From Thiomicrorhabdus immobilis (lineage in GTDB: Bacteria; Pseudomonadota; Gammaproteobacteria; Thiomicrospirales; Thiomicrospiraceae), in assembly GCF_021654855.1 (NCBI RefSeq), contig NZ_AP024202.1, positions 2,418,001 to 2,482,000 on the forward strand: 64,000 bases of DNA, written 5' to 3'. The notes beneath the pieces are model-generated. The model searched no databases, had not been told where the DNA came from, and saw only the letters and a program-made list of their open reading frames with translations. The position numbers and the translations under genes were made by a program. This document shows, piece by piece, positions 1 through 8,326 of this stretch; the stretch's first letter is position 1, and every line of letters starts with the position of its first letter.

Positions 1-34
1 CGACAGAGGTATTAACAGCGGTATCAGCAGACAT
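1..34 (-). CDS. 5' end of an unidentified gene, cut by the window edge
   Basis: An ATG at 34 reads leftwards for 11 open codons (MSADTAVNTSV) and runs off the window. It starts directly after the TAG stop of the chalcone-isomerase-like gene, and an AGGA ribosome-binding-like sequence lies inside that gene's end. It is therefore probably the next gene of the same operon. Too little is visible to name a product. Confidence 0.4.
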   Translation of the reverse strand, partial: MSADTAVNTSV

Positions 35-589
35 CTAAGTTCCTAAATTTTTCAGAAGACGGTTTTTTAAATCTTCAGAGAGCGGATTTTCTCCCAACCA
101 AATGCCAAAATACAGCGCCTTAAATCCACCAACCTTTGAAGTGAATAATGGGATTTGATTGAGTTTTAACTGGGTGCCAATTTGTGGTGTATATTCTAAT
201 TCATAACAATCACCCGGTTTTACTGGCTGATACGATTGATGCAGCCGGCTGACTTCCGATTTTAACGGCTCACTCATCTCTTTAGGCAACACCTTATTGG
301 CACCTTCGATAAAAAGACCGGGAGAGATAGCTTGCAAATAACACAAGCTCAACTTCAACGGCTGCGAGTCCGCTAAAAAATCTTTAGGCAATTTCGGTTG
401 TGGGTTGGCACGCTCGGCTTTGCCGTCCACATACAAACTTGCATTGTAGACATCCAACCACAACCAAGTCGCCTTGCCTTGCGAGACTTCTTGCCAAACC
501 ACATCCTTTGAATCAGATGCATTTGCCAAACAACCGTTTGAAAAAACCACGCCAAAAACACTTAACGCAAAATATACCGCAAGCTTCAT
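35..589 (-). CDS. Chalcone-isomerase-like exported protein
   Basis: A 184-residue protein that begins with a hydrophobic signal segment (about residues 1-24). The rest resembles the bacterial chalcone-isomerase-like family, in particular the C-terminal part with GGFKALYFGIWLGENPLSEDLK. Bacterial members are not known to act on chalcones; fatty-acid-type ligands are plausible for the fold, but the function is unknown. It is the fifth gene of a minus-strand operon that includes a Cfa-like methyltransferase, so a role at the membrane lipid or envelope is inferred. The family is recognised by eye from the overall pattern and the neighbours. Confidence 0.7.
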   Translation of the reverse strand: MKLAVYFALSVFGVVFSNGCLANASDSKDVVWQEVSQGKATWLWLDVYNASLYVDGKAERANPQPKLPKDFLADSQPLKLSLCYLQAISPGLFIEGANKVLPKEMSEPLKSEVSRLHQSYQPVKPGDCYELEYTPQIGTQLKLNQIPLFTSKVGGFKALYFGIWLGENPLSEDLKNRLLKNLGT

Positions 590-602
590 CTATCTGGCCA
601 AT

Positions 603-1148
603 CTACAAGGGGGTTTTACTAAAAAACAGCGTGACTTCGCCAACATTAAACCCCCATTTAGTGACACTGGCGCGATTTATCATGCTGCTGTCACTCTGCA
701 AAAACATCCAATCGTTAAATTGCACATGGATACTACCGTCTTTGTAGGGTAGGTCTAGGGTATAACGCCAATTCAAGGCGTTGCCAGCCGATTCACCAAT
801 CGCCTCACCCACGACATCATCGGCTTTGCCGGTATAATGCCCCTCTGCAGTTTGGGTGATTTGCCAAACACGCTGCTGTTTTTCACCATCGTGGTACACA
901 AAACGTTCATCCAAGGTCAGTTGCTGGCCATCAACGGTACCGTTGATATCTACCGTAAAACGCCGCAGAACCTTGCCAGACCGATCTTGAAATTGACCTT
1001 GGGCGAAGGTTTTACCCTTGAAATATTCAAACAGTTCAAGCTGTGGTGTTTCATTTTGGTAATCTTGGATTTTCACTGAACTGCATCCTGAAATCAGGGT
1101 TGATGACATTAAACCCATCGCTAAAAATAAACCTTTAAACAGCATCAT
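603..1148 (-). CDS. DUF3833 family lipoprotein
   Basis: A 181-residue protein with a lipoprotein signal peptide ending in the lipobox ISGC (Cys near residue 22), so it is probably anchored to a membrane facing the periplasm. The body matches the DUF3833 pattern (FEYFKGKTFAQGQFQDRSGK and a later NDWMFLQ). Its ATG overlaps the TGA of the cfa-like gene upstream, so the two are probably translationally coupled; a second ATG follows directly at 1145. DUF3833 genes commonly accompany Cfa-like, DUF1365 and FAD-oxidoreductase genes. No enzymatic role is established. Confidence 0.8.
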   Translation of the reverse strand: MMLFKGLFLAMGLMSSTLISGCSSVKIQDYQNETPQLELFEYFKGKTFAQGQFQDRSGKVLRRFTVDINGTVDGQQLTLDERFVYHDGEKQQRVWQITQTAEGHYTGKADDVVGEAIGESAGNALNWRYTLDLPYKDGSIHVQFNDWMFLQSDSSMINRASVTKWGFNVGEVTLFFSKTPL

Positions 1149-2389
1149 AACGCCTCCTCGACCCGCTCTTGCTTTGAAAGCGTTAACTGCACCACGCTAC
1201 TGTGTTGGGTTTCAAAACCAACCGTGCAGTAATCCAGGTAATAGTTCCACATTTTTTGAAACGACTTGTCGTAACCTTGTTCCAATAAAGTTTGGCTATG
1301 TTTATTAAAGTCTTGCTTCCATAACCGACAGGTTTTGGCGTAATCCTGACCAAAATCGAAGACATTATCGACCTTGAAGCCATGCTTTGTCGCCAATTGC
1401 TTCAATTGAGTTAAACTTGGCAAAAGTCCGCCAGGGAAAATATAGGTTTGGATAAAATCCACATTATCCTGATAAAGCTCGGCAAACCGTTCGTTGATGG
1501 TAATCACCTGCAAAGCCACTTTGCCATGGTCTTTCAAGCACTCATTGAGTTTGGCAAAATAAACATCCCAATACTCCTTGCCCACCGCTTCAAACATCTC
1601 GATGCTCACAATATGGTCGTACTGCTGCACCTCATGACGATAATCTTGCAGAACCACTTCAAACTGACCATCAACCGCCTGGTTTTGTAAACGTCGTAAC
1701 GCAAAATCTCTTTGCTCTATTGATAAAGTTAACCCCTTGATTGCAGCGCCCTTATGTATCGCGGCCTCCATGAACCCACCCCATCCGCAGCCGATTTCCA
1801 ATACATCTTGACCGGCTTTGAGGTCAATCTCCTTAATCAGGCGCTGATATTTTTGTTGCTGGGCCTCTTCTAAAGTCTGGTCATCACGACTGAAGATGGC
1901 ACTTGAGTATGACATGGTCTTGTCTAACCACATTTGATAAAAATCGTTACCTAAGTCGTAATGATAAGAGATGTTTTTACGGCTATTCTCAATCGAATTA
2001 TGACGTTTTTTGTGCTGCCAAAGATGCCAGAGATTGAACTTGGTATTGGCCAATAAATCATCGAGCACCGCTTGGTTCTGATAAACCAAGTGCATTAACT
2101 GGTACAGCGAATGGGAATCTACCGCGTGTTCAAAATAGGCTTGGGCAAACCCGAGTTCGCCTTGAGTTTTCATTAGCAAGTAGGCTCTAAACGGTTTTTT
2201 GAGCACCAAATCTGCATGATACCCCGGCTCTACCCCCTCAAAACGGTGTGTTGCACCAAACAACTCAAGGGTTAAGCTACCCTTTTGTATTTGATTGAAC
2301 GGCAGTTTTAAAATCATTTTTTGAATGAACGAGCGGGTGACCAGTTTTTCAAGCAAACTGAATCCACCATTTGAAATCGCTTTTAACAT
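1145..2389 (-). CDS. cfa: Cyclopropane-fatty-acyl-phospholipid synthase family methyltransferase
   Basis: A 414-residue SAM-dependent methyltransferase. The SAM-binding motif VLEIGCGWGG lies near residue 197, and the family features ISYHYDLGNDFY and MSYSSAIF lie just before it. The family adds a methylene or methyl group to the double bond of unsaturated acyl chains in membrane phospholipids. An N-terminal region of about 130 residues precedes the catalytic domain, as in Cfa. It overlaps the DUF1365 stop by a few bases. In alpha-proteobacteria, related FAD-oxidoreductase/Cfa-like clusters belong to a singlet-oxygen response and can make modified (for example furan) fatty acids. The exact product here cannot be told. 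Confidence 0.9.
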   Translation of the reverse strand: MLKAISNGGFSLLEKLVTRSFIQKMILKLPFNQIQKGSLTLELFGATHRFEGVEPGYHADLVLKKPFRAYLLMKTQGELGFAQAYFEHAVDSHSLYQLMHLVYQNQAVLDDLLANTKFNLWHLWQHKKRHNSIENSRKNISYHYDLGNDFYQMWLDKTMSYSSAIFSRDDQTLEEAQQQKYQRLIKEIDLKAGQDVLEIGCGWGGFMEAAIHKGAAIKGLTLSIEQRDFALRRLQNQAVDGQFEVVLQDYRHEVQQYDHIVSIEMFEAVGKEYWDVYFAKLNECLKDHGKVALQVITINERFAELYQDNVDFIQTYIFPGGLLPSLTQLKQLATKHGFKVDNVFDFGQDYAKTCRLWKQDFNKHSQTLLEQGYDKSFQKMWNYYLDYCTVGFETQHSSVVQLTLSKQERVEEAL

Positions 2390-3168
2390 AAGTGCATCTC
2401 CGTGTGACTGTAGTCAATGCCTACTTGCTGTTCAGGGGTGCGATGGAACCGACCGCCTTTCACCCAAATTTTGATGGCCCACCAATGAATCATCCAAAGC
2501 ACTTTTAAGCTATTGAAGGGATGTTTTAAGGCAGCTTTAAGTAGGTTTGAATCGTTTAAATCTTGTGCCTGACCAACTTGAGTGGCCGTTAAAACCTGTT
2601 GGCTGTTTTCAGTTTGATAAATACCGATTTTGTAGTGTGCCGATGGCTTGTTAAAGCGAAACTGATATTGGCAGTCCATGCCGATAAACGGCGATACATG
2701 AAAATCTTTTTTGGCTTGGGCTTTGATGCTATCCGCTAAAGGTCGGCCTTTATCGGTAAGCACATAATGATGCCACTGACCAAAGGTATTGCTTACTTCA
2801 CCGATGATGGCAATCATTTTCCCCTGTTGGTCGTAGGCATACCACATAGCAAGCGGATTGAAGGCGATGTTCATAAAACGCGGGAAACAGACCAATTCAA
2901 TCTTATGTGCCGGTTCCGGCAGTCCATATTCCGCCAGCAAGCTGTCCGCCCAGATTCGCCAGGCCTGGTCGGTTTGACGAGCGCCATAATCTTTAAAATG
3001 CAGGCTGAACAGATTGAACCGATTCAGCGATAGCCAAGTCGATTTTTTGGCTTCGGTTTCAATCTGATCGATATCCACCCTTAAACTCATGACACCATAA
3101 CGAAACTGATACTGCATCGGAAAAAACCGTTGATGCATGACCTGACCCAAATAGATTTGACTAGGCAT
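2383..3168 (-). CDS. DUF1365 family protein
   Basis: A 261-residue protein starting MPSQIYLGQVMHQRFFP, with the family pattern FNPLAMWYAY and a conserved F-GQWHHYVL region. I choose the ATG at 3168 because an AGGA sequence sits about 8 bases upstream and the start overlaps the end of the FAD oxidoreductase gene; a longer reading to 3273 would lie inside that gene. The function of DUF1365 is not known, but it almost always sits between an FAD-dependent oxidoreductase and a Cfa-like methyltransferase, as here. It contains one exact CCAGGCCTGG palindrome. Confidence 0.85.
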   Translation of the reverse strand: MPSQIYLGQVMHQRFFPMQYQFRYGVMSLRVDIDQIETEAKKSTWLSLNRFNLFSLHFKDYGARQTDQAWRIWADSLLAEYGLPEPAHKIELVCFPRFMNIAFNPLAMWYAYDQQGKMIAIIGEVSNTFGQWHHYVLTDKGRPLADSIKAQAKKDFHVSPFIGMDCQYQFRFNKPSAHYKIGIYQTENSQQVLTATQVGQAQDLNDSNLLKAALKHPFNSLKVLWMIHWWAIKIWVKGGRFHRTPEQQVGIDYSHTEMHLC

Positions 3169-4567
3169 TTTTACAATCCTGTTCAACAACCGATACCGCC
3201 ATCTCGCCATCAACAAGATTGGCTTGAACACTCTGCCCAGCTTGCTCTGTTTGCTCATCCCAGGGCAGAGCAATATCCCAAAGTTTGGCTAGGTTCACCG
3301 AGCTGGTTAAGCCATCTTCATGAAAGCCATAACCAAAATAACTGCCGCAGAACCATAAGTTATCTTTACCCTGCAGTTCCACTAACCGTTTTTGTGCAGA
3401 CATGGCCGCTTTGTCAAAGACAGGGTGCTGGTAGACGATGCGATGATGCGTTAGATGCATGGCTGGCAACGCACTTGGATTTAAAGTCACTAATAATGGC
3501 GTTTTGGTTTCTAGGTTTTGTAACAGGTTCATCCAGTAAGTAACGGCAACCGGGCTCTCATTTGAGGTGGTGTCACGCAGATAATTCCATGCTGCCCACG
3601 CCAACTTTCGCTTTGGCATCAAGCTTAAATCACTGTGCAAATAGGCGATATTTTCCTGGTATTTAAAATTAGCCAGCAACTCAAAATCAGGTTGCAATTT
3701 TTCATCCAACATCGCGTAGGTTTGGTCGGCGTGCGATGCAAAAACCACATCATCAAACAAAGCTTCATCGCCGTTTTCAATCCGCAGCGCCATGCCAAAA
3801 TCGGTTTTATAGACCTTACTGACCGGGCTAGATAACTTAACCGTAAACGGATTGTCTGCCATAATCGCTTTGATATATTGTTCGGAACCGTTAACGACCG
3901 ATTGCCACTGCGGCCGATCTTCAATATTCAACAGACCATGATTTTCAAAAAACTGCAAAAAGCTGCCAACTGGAAACTTCATCATGGTTTCCAATGGGCA
4001 AGACCAAATGGCGGCGGCCATCGGCAATAAATAATAGTCGCGCATACGCTGGCTAAAACCATGCCGATTCAAATAATCCCCTAAACTCAAGGAAACAGGT
4101 GCCGCTAAACCAAAACCTTTCGCTTCCAAATCCTGTTTGGCTTGCTTATTGAAACGCAAGATTTCCGCAATCATCTTCCAATGAGCCACGGACAACAGAT
4201 TGCTACGCTGGGCAAACAAGGTATTGAGGTTATTACCGGAATATTCCAACACCCCCTTATCGACACTCACTGAAAAGCTCATCTCAGTCTGTTGGGTGTT
4301 GACCTGTAAATGTTTGAACATAGCCGTGAGATTTGGATAGTTGGGGGTATTGAACACAATGAAACCGGTGTCTACCGGCTGTTTTTTACCGTTCAAACTC
4401 AAGGTGATGGTATTGGTATGGCCGCCCAACTTTTCATTTTTCTCAAAAAGTGTGACGTCATGCTTCTGACTTAAAAACCAAGCCGCACTGATACCGCTGA
4501 TGCCACTGCCGACAACCGCGACTTTTTTGCGCTGGATCGTATTGTCTAATTTTGTAGAACGTTTCAT
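3161..4567 (-). CDS. FAD/NAD(P)-binding amine-oxidase-like oxidoreductase
   Basis: A 468-residue flavoprotein. The N-terminal Rossmann dinucleotide-binding motif VVGSGISGISAAWFL is followed by FEKNEKLGGHTNT, typical of the amine oxidase / phytoene desaturase-like superfamily. The C-terminal FCGSYFGYGFHEDGLTSS is the second flavin-binding segment. It is the first gene of the minus-strand operon leading to DUF1365 and Cfa-like genes, so it probably dehydrogenates or saturates an acyl chain in the same pathway. I prefer the ATG at 4567 over a GTG nine bases upstream. The promoter region is shared with the divergent SDR operon. Confidence 0.85.
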   Translation of the reverse strand: MKRSTKLDNTIQRKKVAVVGSGISGISAAWFLSQKHDVTLFEKNEKLGGHTNTITLSLNGKKQPVDTGFIVFNTPNYPNLTAMFKHLQVNTQQTEMSFSVSVDKGVLEYSGNNLNTLFAQRSNLLSVAHWKMIAEILRFNKQAKQDLEAKGFGLAAPVSLSLGDYLNRHGFSQRMRDYYLLPMAAAIWSCPLETMMKFPVGSFLQFFENHGLLNIEDRPQWQSVVNGSEQYIKAIMADNPFTVKLSSPVSKVYKTDFGMALRIENGDEALFDDVVFASHADQTYAMLDEKLQPDFELLANFKYQENIAYLHSDLSLMPKRKLAWAAWNYLRDTTSNESPVAVTYWMNLLQNLETKTPLLVTLNPSALPAMHLTHHRIVYQHPVFDKAAMSAQKRLVELQGKDNLWFCGSYFGYGFHEDGLTSSVNLAKLWDIALPWDEQTEQAGQSVQANLVDGEMAVSVVEQDCKNA

Positions 4568-4592
4568 GACTCTCACACATTTAATTGTTTCG

Positions 4593-4621
4593 TTGACTAT
4601 AATTTATACAATACTTATACA
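4593..4621 (+). promoter_or_regulatory. Sigma-70-type promoter for the SDR operon
   Basis: TTGACT (4593-4598), a 17-base spacer and TATACA (4616-4621) form a good promoter reading towards the SDR gene at 4672. A repeated TTATACA element lies in the spacer and over the -10 box, which suggests that a regulator binds here and controls both divergent operons. Confidence 0.6.
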
Positions 4622-4647
4622 TATTGCAACTATAAAGTTATACAATA
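4604..4647. repeat. Three direct TTATACA repeats in a divergent promoter (operator candidate)
   Basis: TTATACAATA at 4604-4613, TTATACATA at 4615-4623 and TTATACAATA at 4638-4647. Starts are 11 and 23 bases apart, close to one and two helical turns, so a protein could contact one face of the DNA. The repeats overlap the promoter of the SDR operon and lie upstream of the FAD oxidoreductase operon. No regulator gene is adjacent in the window. Confidence 0.45.
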
Positions 4648-4671
4648 ATTCCAGAAAGGGGGATGAAAATC

Positions 4672-5490
4672 ATGCAAACTGTGACAGAATTTTCAAAAAG
4701 TGATACAAAACGCTACTGGTTGGTCGGCGGTTCAGAAGGAATTGGCCTGGAGCTTGTCAAGCTATTGCTTGCTGAGAACCATCAGGTAGTGGTATCGGCA
4801 CGCAATGCGGAGAGCAACCACAACCTGTTAAGCCTGCAACGGCAATATCCAAAAACATTGATGTTACTGGATTGTGATGTCCGTCAAACGGACTGTTTGG
4901 CTGATAAAACCCACCAGGCCTGGTCGTTTTTTAATGGTTTAGACGGTTGGATATACAATGCGGGGGTTTATCATCCAATGACATTGGATGAATGGGATAT
5001 CGCCGCTTTTGAAAGCATGAATCAGGTCAATTATTTAGGTGCGGTACATTTAATGAACCTTTTGCTACCTTATTTTAAAACCAAACTTAAATCCAAAGAT
5101 TTGATCGAGTCGCAATCCCCCCCTTTATGGTTATGGAATATCAGCTTAGCCTCCGACTTTGGTTTGCCTTACGGCGGGGGTTACTCCGCACCTAAAGCGG
5201 CTTTACAAAACTTAGCCGAATCTCTCAAGCCGGAGTTGGAACAAAGCGGAATCGAGTTGAAAGTGGTCAACCACGGATTTGTAAAAACCCGTTTAACCGC
5301 TCAAAACGACTTTGCCATGCTTGGCCTAATGACACCCAAAGACGCCGCACAAAAATTGCTCAAAGCCTTATATAGCCCAAATTTTGAAAGCCGTTTTCCC
5401 TTCAATTTGGCTTTTGTTTTAGGCTTAATCAAACGCCTGCCAAAATCTTGGGCATTAGCCATTACCAAAAGGATGCTGAAAAATGGTTAA
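4672..5490 (+). CDS. Short-chain dehydrogenase/reductase
   Basis: A 272-residue SDR. The cofactor motif is WLVGGSEGIGLEL near the N-terminus; NAGVYHP follows, and the active-site Tyr and Lys sit in YGGGYSAPKAAL. The family oxidises or reduces an alcohol or ketone with NAD(P)H; the substrate is not predictable. I take the second ATG (4672) because the GGGGG ribosome-binding sequence directly abuts the first ATG at 4663. The end overlaps the NTF2-like gene by 8 bases. The divergent Cfa/FAD operon points to a role in the same lipid or stress pathway. It carries an exact ACCAGGCCTGGT palindrome at 4913-4924. Confidence 0.85.
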   Translation: MQTVTEFSKSDTKRYWLVGGSEGIGLELVKLLLAENHQVVVSARNAESNHNLLSLQRQYPKTLMLLDCDVRQTDCLADKTHQAWSFFNGLDGWIYNAGVYHPMTLDEWDIAAFESMNQVNYLGAVHLMNLLLPYFKTKLKSKDLIESQSPPLWLWNISLASDFGLPYGGGYSAPKAALQNLAESLKPELEQSGIELKVVNHGFVKTRLTAQNDFAMLGLMTPKDAAQKLLKALYSPNFESRFPFNLAFVLGLIKRLPKSWALAITKRMLKNG

Positions 5491-5917
5491 AAACGCCAAC
5501 TTAACCGCCTACATTGAAGCCTTTGAACAGCTTTCTCCGGAAACTTTGCCACAATTGGCGGAACGGTTCAGTGAAAGCGTACTGTTTAAAGACCCGTTTA
5601 ATTGTGTAACCGGCAAGTCGGCCACCTTAGCGATTTTTGAACATATGTTTGCCACCACCCAATCACCCCAGTTTATTGTGATTGATGCCGCCATGGACGG
5701 CGACATAGCCTTACTTTACTGGAAGTTTTACTTTGTATTGCCCTCCAGTCAGAAGCAACAATGCATTGAAGGCATGAGTCGTGTGCAATTCAACGAGGAA
5801 GGACTGGTCACCGAACACATAGACCACTGGGATGCCGGTGAACAGGTCTATGGCAAAATCCCCTTGCTTAACTGGCTCATCAAGCTAGTCCGTAAACGTT
5901 TATCGGCCAGGCACTAA
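5483..5917 (+). CDS. NTF2-like / SnoaL-like small protein
   Basis: A 144-residue protein with the NTF2/SnoaL pattern: a helical start (YIEAFEQLSPETLPQLAERF), then FKDPFN, and a C-terminal EHIDHWDAGEQVYGKIPLL typical of the cone-shaped fold. Such proteins serve as small hydrolase- or isomerase-like enzymes or as ligand binders. It overlaps both neighbours, the SDR gene by 8 bases and the MFS gene by 1 base, so the three are co-translated. This SDR-NTF2-MFS group recurs with DUF1365/Cfa clusters. No catalytic residues can be assigned. Confidence 0.75.
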   Translation: MVKNANLTAYIEAFEQLSPETLPQLAERFSESVLFKDPFNCVTGKSATLAIFEHMFATTQSPQFIVIDAAMDGDIALLYWKFYFVLPSSQKQQCIEGMSRVQFNEEGLVTEHIDHWDAGEQVYGKIPLLNWLIKLVRKRLSARH

Positions 5918-7173
5918 TGGCAGAACAGCGGCTTTCTACCCCTCTGTTATTGCGTTATGGCTGGTTGGGCTTTGCCTTAGCGATGTTGGGGATTCCATTG
6001 TATGTCTATTTGCCCACCTATTACGCACAGCAAAGTGCATTGAGTTTTAGTGCCGTGGGTGCGGCGCTGTTATTTGCACGCACTTCAGATGTGATTACCG
6101 ACCCTTTAATCGGTTGGTGGAGCGACCGCATGCTACATAAAATATCACGCAGCGTGCAGATTGCTTTAGCCAGCCTGGTGCTAGCCGTAGGTGTCTATCA
6201 ACTTTGGCTTCCTGATTTGAATGGTTTAACTAGCCTTTATCTGTTTTTTTGGAGCTTCATCACCTATTTGGCTTGGACATGGATGACGATTCCCTACCTT
6301 GCCCTTGCCGCAGAAATCAGCACCCAAACGCACGCTAAAACCCAGCTATCGGCATCCCGAGAAGGCTTTGCCATAATGGGGGTAATCAGCGTTCTACTGT
6401 TACCCATTGCCAGTGGCTTGAGTGCGCACAGTCCCGATTTTTATGGCCTGCTATTCATCCTGTTCTTGATTGCGTTATTTAGCGCGAGCCTATGGCTAAT
6501 CAAACTCCCTACTTTATCCAGCCCATTCGCCAAACCAATTGCTCCATGGGTTTTACTCAAAACCCTTAAAGACCAGCATCCCAATAGCTTTAGCATTATG
6601 CCCAGCTATTTTTTAAACAACCTGGCCAATGCGTTACCTGCCACCCTGTTTTTGCTGTTTGTCGCTGACTATTTGCAACTTGAAAGCCAAACCGGGTTAT
6701 TCTTGATGAGCTACTTTTTAGCCGGTCTGATGGCTTTGCCATTTTGGATGAAACTGTCCAAAAAAATCGGCAAACAAACCACCTGGCAAATCTCAATGCT
6801 GTTAGCCAGTGTGAGTTTTATCGGGGTGTTTTTCTTACAAGCGGGTGACAGTAGCGGGTTTTTATTGGTGAGTATATTGACGGGCTTGAGTTTAGGCGTT
6901 GATGTGGCCATGCCCGCTTCCATACAAAGTGATTTAACACAACAAGTCACACAGCAAAATAACCAAGCCACCGGGCTACTTTTCGGAATTTGGGGCATGC
7001 TCACTAAGTTAGCCTTAGCGTTAGCGGTGGGATTGGCCTTTCCAATACTCGACTGGAGCGCCAGCATAAATGGTCAAGGCCAAGCATTACTGTGGATGTA
7101 TGCCGGCCTGCCAATTGTATTGAAACTCATCGCTTGGCGGTTACTCGTCCAATCAAAAGCCAAGCTGTTTTGA
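5917..7173 (+). CDS. MFS transporter of the GPH (sugar:cation symporter-like) type
   Basis: A 418-residue membrane protein with about 12 hydrophobic segments. The segment RTSDVITDPLIGWWSDRM (residues about 49-67) is the signature of the glycoside-pentoside-hexuronide:cation symporter group (MelB-like). The start codon overlaps the stop of the NTF2-like gene by one base. Many GPH members in lipid-modification clusters have no known sugar substrate, so a lipid-related or small-molecule substrate cannot be excluded. It is the last gene of the plus-strand operon and converges on the cbbR gene at 7215. Confidence 0.8.
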   Translation: MAEQRLSTPLLLRYGWLGFALAMLGIPLYVYLPTYYAQQSALSFSAVGAALLFARTSDVITDPLIGWWSDRMLHKISRSVQIALASLVLAVGVYQLWLPDLNGLTSLYLFFWSFITYLAWTWMTIPYLALAAEISTQTHAKTQLSASREGFAIMGVISVLLLPIASGLSAHSPDFYGLLFILFLIALFSASLWLIKLPTLSSPFAKPIAPWVLLKTLKDQHPNSFSIMPSYFLNNLANALPATLFLLFVADYLQLESQTGLFLMSYFLAGLMALPFWMKLSKKIGKQTTWQISMLLASVSFIGVFFLQAGDSSGFLLVSILTGLSLGVDVAMPASIQSDLTQQVTQQNNQATGLLFGIWGMLTKLALALAVGLAFPILDWSASINGQGQALLWMYAGLPIVLKLIAWRLLVQSKAKLF

Positions 7174-7187
7174 GCCTTTTCAAAAAG

Positions 7188-7203
7188 TTACCAGGCCTGG
7201 TAA
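7188..7203. repeat. 16-bp palindrome TTACCAGGCCTGGTAA between convergent genes
   Basis: A perfect palindrome between the stop of the MFS gene (7173) and the stop of the cbbR gene (7215). It is an extended copy of the recurring CCAGGCCTGG element. It has no U-tract, so it is not a classical terminator. Confidence 0.85.
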
Positions 7204-7214
7204 GTTCGTTTTTG

Positions 7215-8171
7215 TCATTTCGGTAGTTTAATGAAATCCATGCCTTTATCCAACAAAAACGATAAAAATTCATTGGCAATCACAGAGAGTTGTTTGTTTT
7301 TTGGGTAGACGATATTCCACTGTTTTTCAATTGGAAACCCTTCAACATCCAAGATGGCGAATGGGCTGTCATTTGAGTGGAGTTGCAGGGCGTGTTTGGA
7401 TACACAAGCCACACCTAGCTCGGCATTCACACATTGTTTAATGGCTTCATTGGAGTCTAAGACTAGACGCTGATTGACTTTCAAATCCTGATTGGCAAAA
7501 CGTTTTTCAACCGCCAAACGGATTCCCGAACCCTCTTCACGCATTAAAAACGGTTCTTTGGCTAAACGCTTTAAGCTCACTTTTTGTCCAACCAAAGGGT
7601 GTTCTTTATGGGCGATGATCACCAATGGGTTGGGCGAAAAAGGGATCACATTTAATTCCATGTCACTGGGTGGAATTTGCCCCAAAATATAGAGGTCATC
7701 CATATTACGCATAATGCGTTTGAAGATGTTTTCGCGGTTGATGATTTCAAGTCCCAACTCGGTTTTAGGGTATTGTTTACAAAACTCGCCCAAGACCAAA
7801 GGGGCAAAATATTTGGCGGTTGAAATCACCGATATTCTCAAACGCCCACGTTTTAACCCTTTAAATTCGTCCAAGGTGGTTTCCAAGTTGGACAGCTGAC
7901 GCATAACATCTCGGCAACTGCACGCCACTTGTTCGCCCACTTCGGTTAAGTGGATTTGGCGACCTAACTGCTCATACAAAGGCATTTCAATGGCCTCGAC
8001 CAAACTTTTAACCTGAGCAGAAACCGTAGGCTGGGTAAGAAACAATTCTTCTGCCGCACGGGTAAAGCTCAAATTACGTGCCACCGATTCAAAAATTTGA
8101 ATTTGACGTAACGAGGCATGTCGAATCAGAAAGTTGGTGCTATTTGCGTTTTCAAAAGTTTCTTCTGTCAT
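7215..8171 (-). CDS. cbbR: CbbR-type LysR family transcriptional regulator (copy 2)
   Basis: A 318-residue LysR regulator. The N-terminal winged helix-turn-helix covers LRQIQIFESVARNLSFTRAA and LTQPTVSAQVKSL (about residues 19-62); a substrate-binding domain follows. CbbR regulators control Calvin-cycle and carboxysome genes in response to metabolites such as RuBP or NADPH. The gene lies at the end of the minus-strand carboxysome locus and is a close paralogue of the gene at 8327-9280, about three-quarters identical by eye. The two have a 155-base gap between them with a 16-bp palindrome. Confidence 0.85.
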   Translation of the reverse strand: MTEETFENANSTNFLIRHASLRQIQIFESVARNLSFTRAAEELFLTQPTVSAQVKSLVEAIEMPLYEQLGRQIHLTEVGEQVACSCRDVMRQLSNLETTLDEFKGLKRGRLRISVISTAKYFAPLVLGEFCKQYPKTELGLEIINRENIFKRIMRNMDDLYILGQIPPSDMELNVIPFSPNPLVIIAHKEHPLVGQKVSLKRLAKEPFLMREEGSGIRLAVEKRFANQDLKVNQRLVLDSNEAIKQCVNAELGVACVSKHALQLHSNDSPFAILDVEGFPIEKQWNIVYPKNKQLSVIANEFLSFLLDKGMDFIKLPK

Positions 8172-8303
8172 AAAATCACCTTAAGTTAGGGTGGTTCTAT
8201 CTTAACTAAAAATACAATTATTGCCGTTTATAAATTGAAGAAATTTGGCCTAACAGTATTGAGATATCTCAAGATTGTTGCATGTAAACATGACCTAAGG
8301 TCT

Positions 8304-8319
8304 TTACCAGGCCTGGTAA
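8304..8319. repeat. 16-bp palindrome TTACCAGGCCTGGTAA between the two cbbR genes
   Basis: Identical to the palindrome at 7188-7203. It sits just after the stop codon of the first cbbR gene, in the gap before the second. Confidence 0.85.
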
Positions 8320-8326
8320 AACGGAT

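Noticed and set aside
7188-8319. Palindromes at 7188 and 8304 read as intrinsic terminators
   Set aside because: They have no loop or U-tract and the same core occurs inside seven coding regions, so termination cannot explain them.
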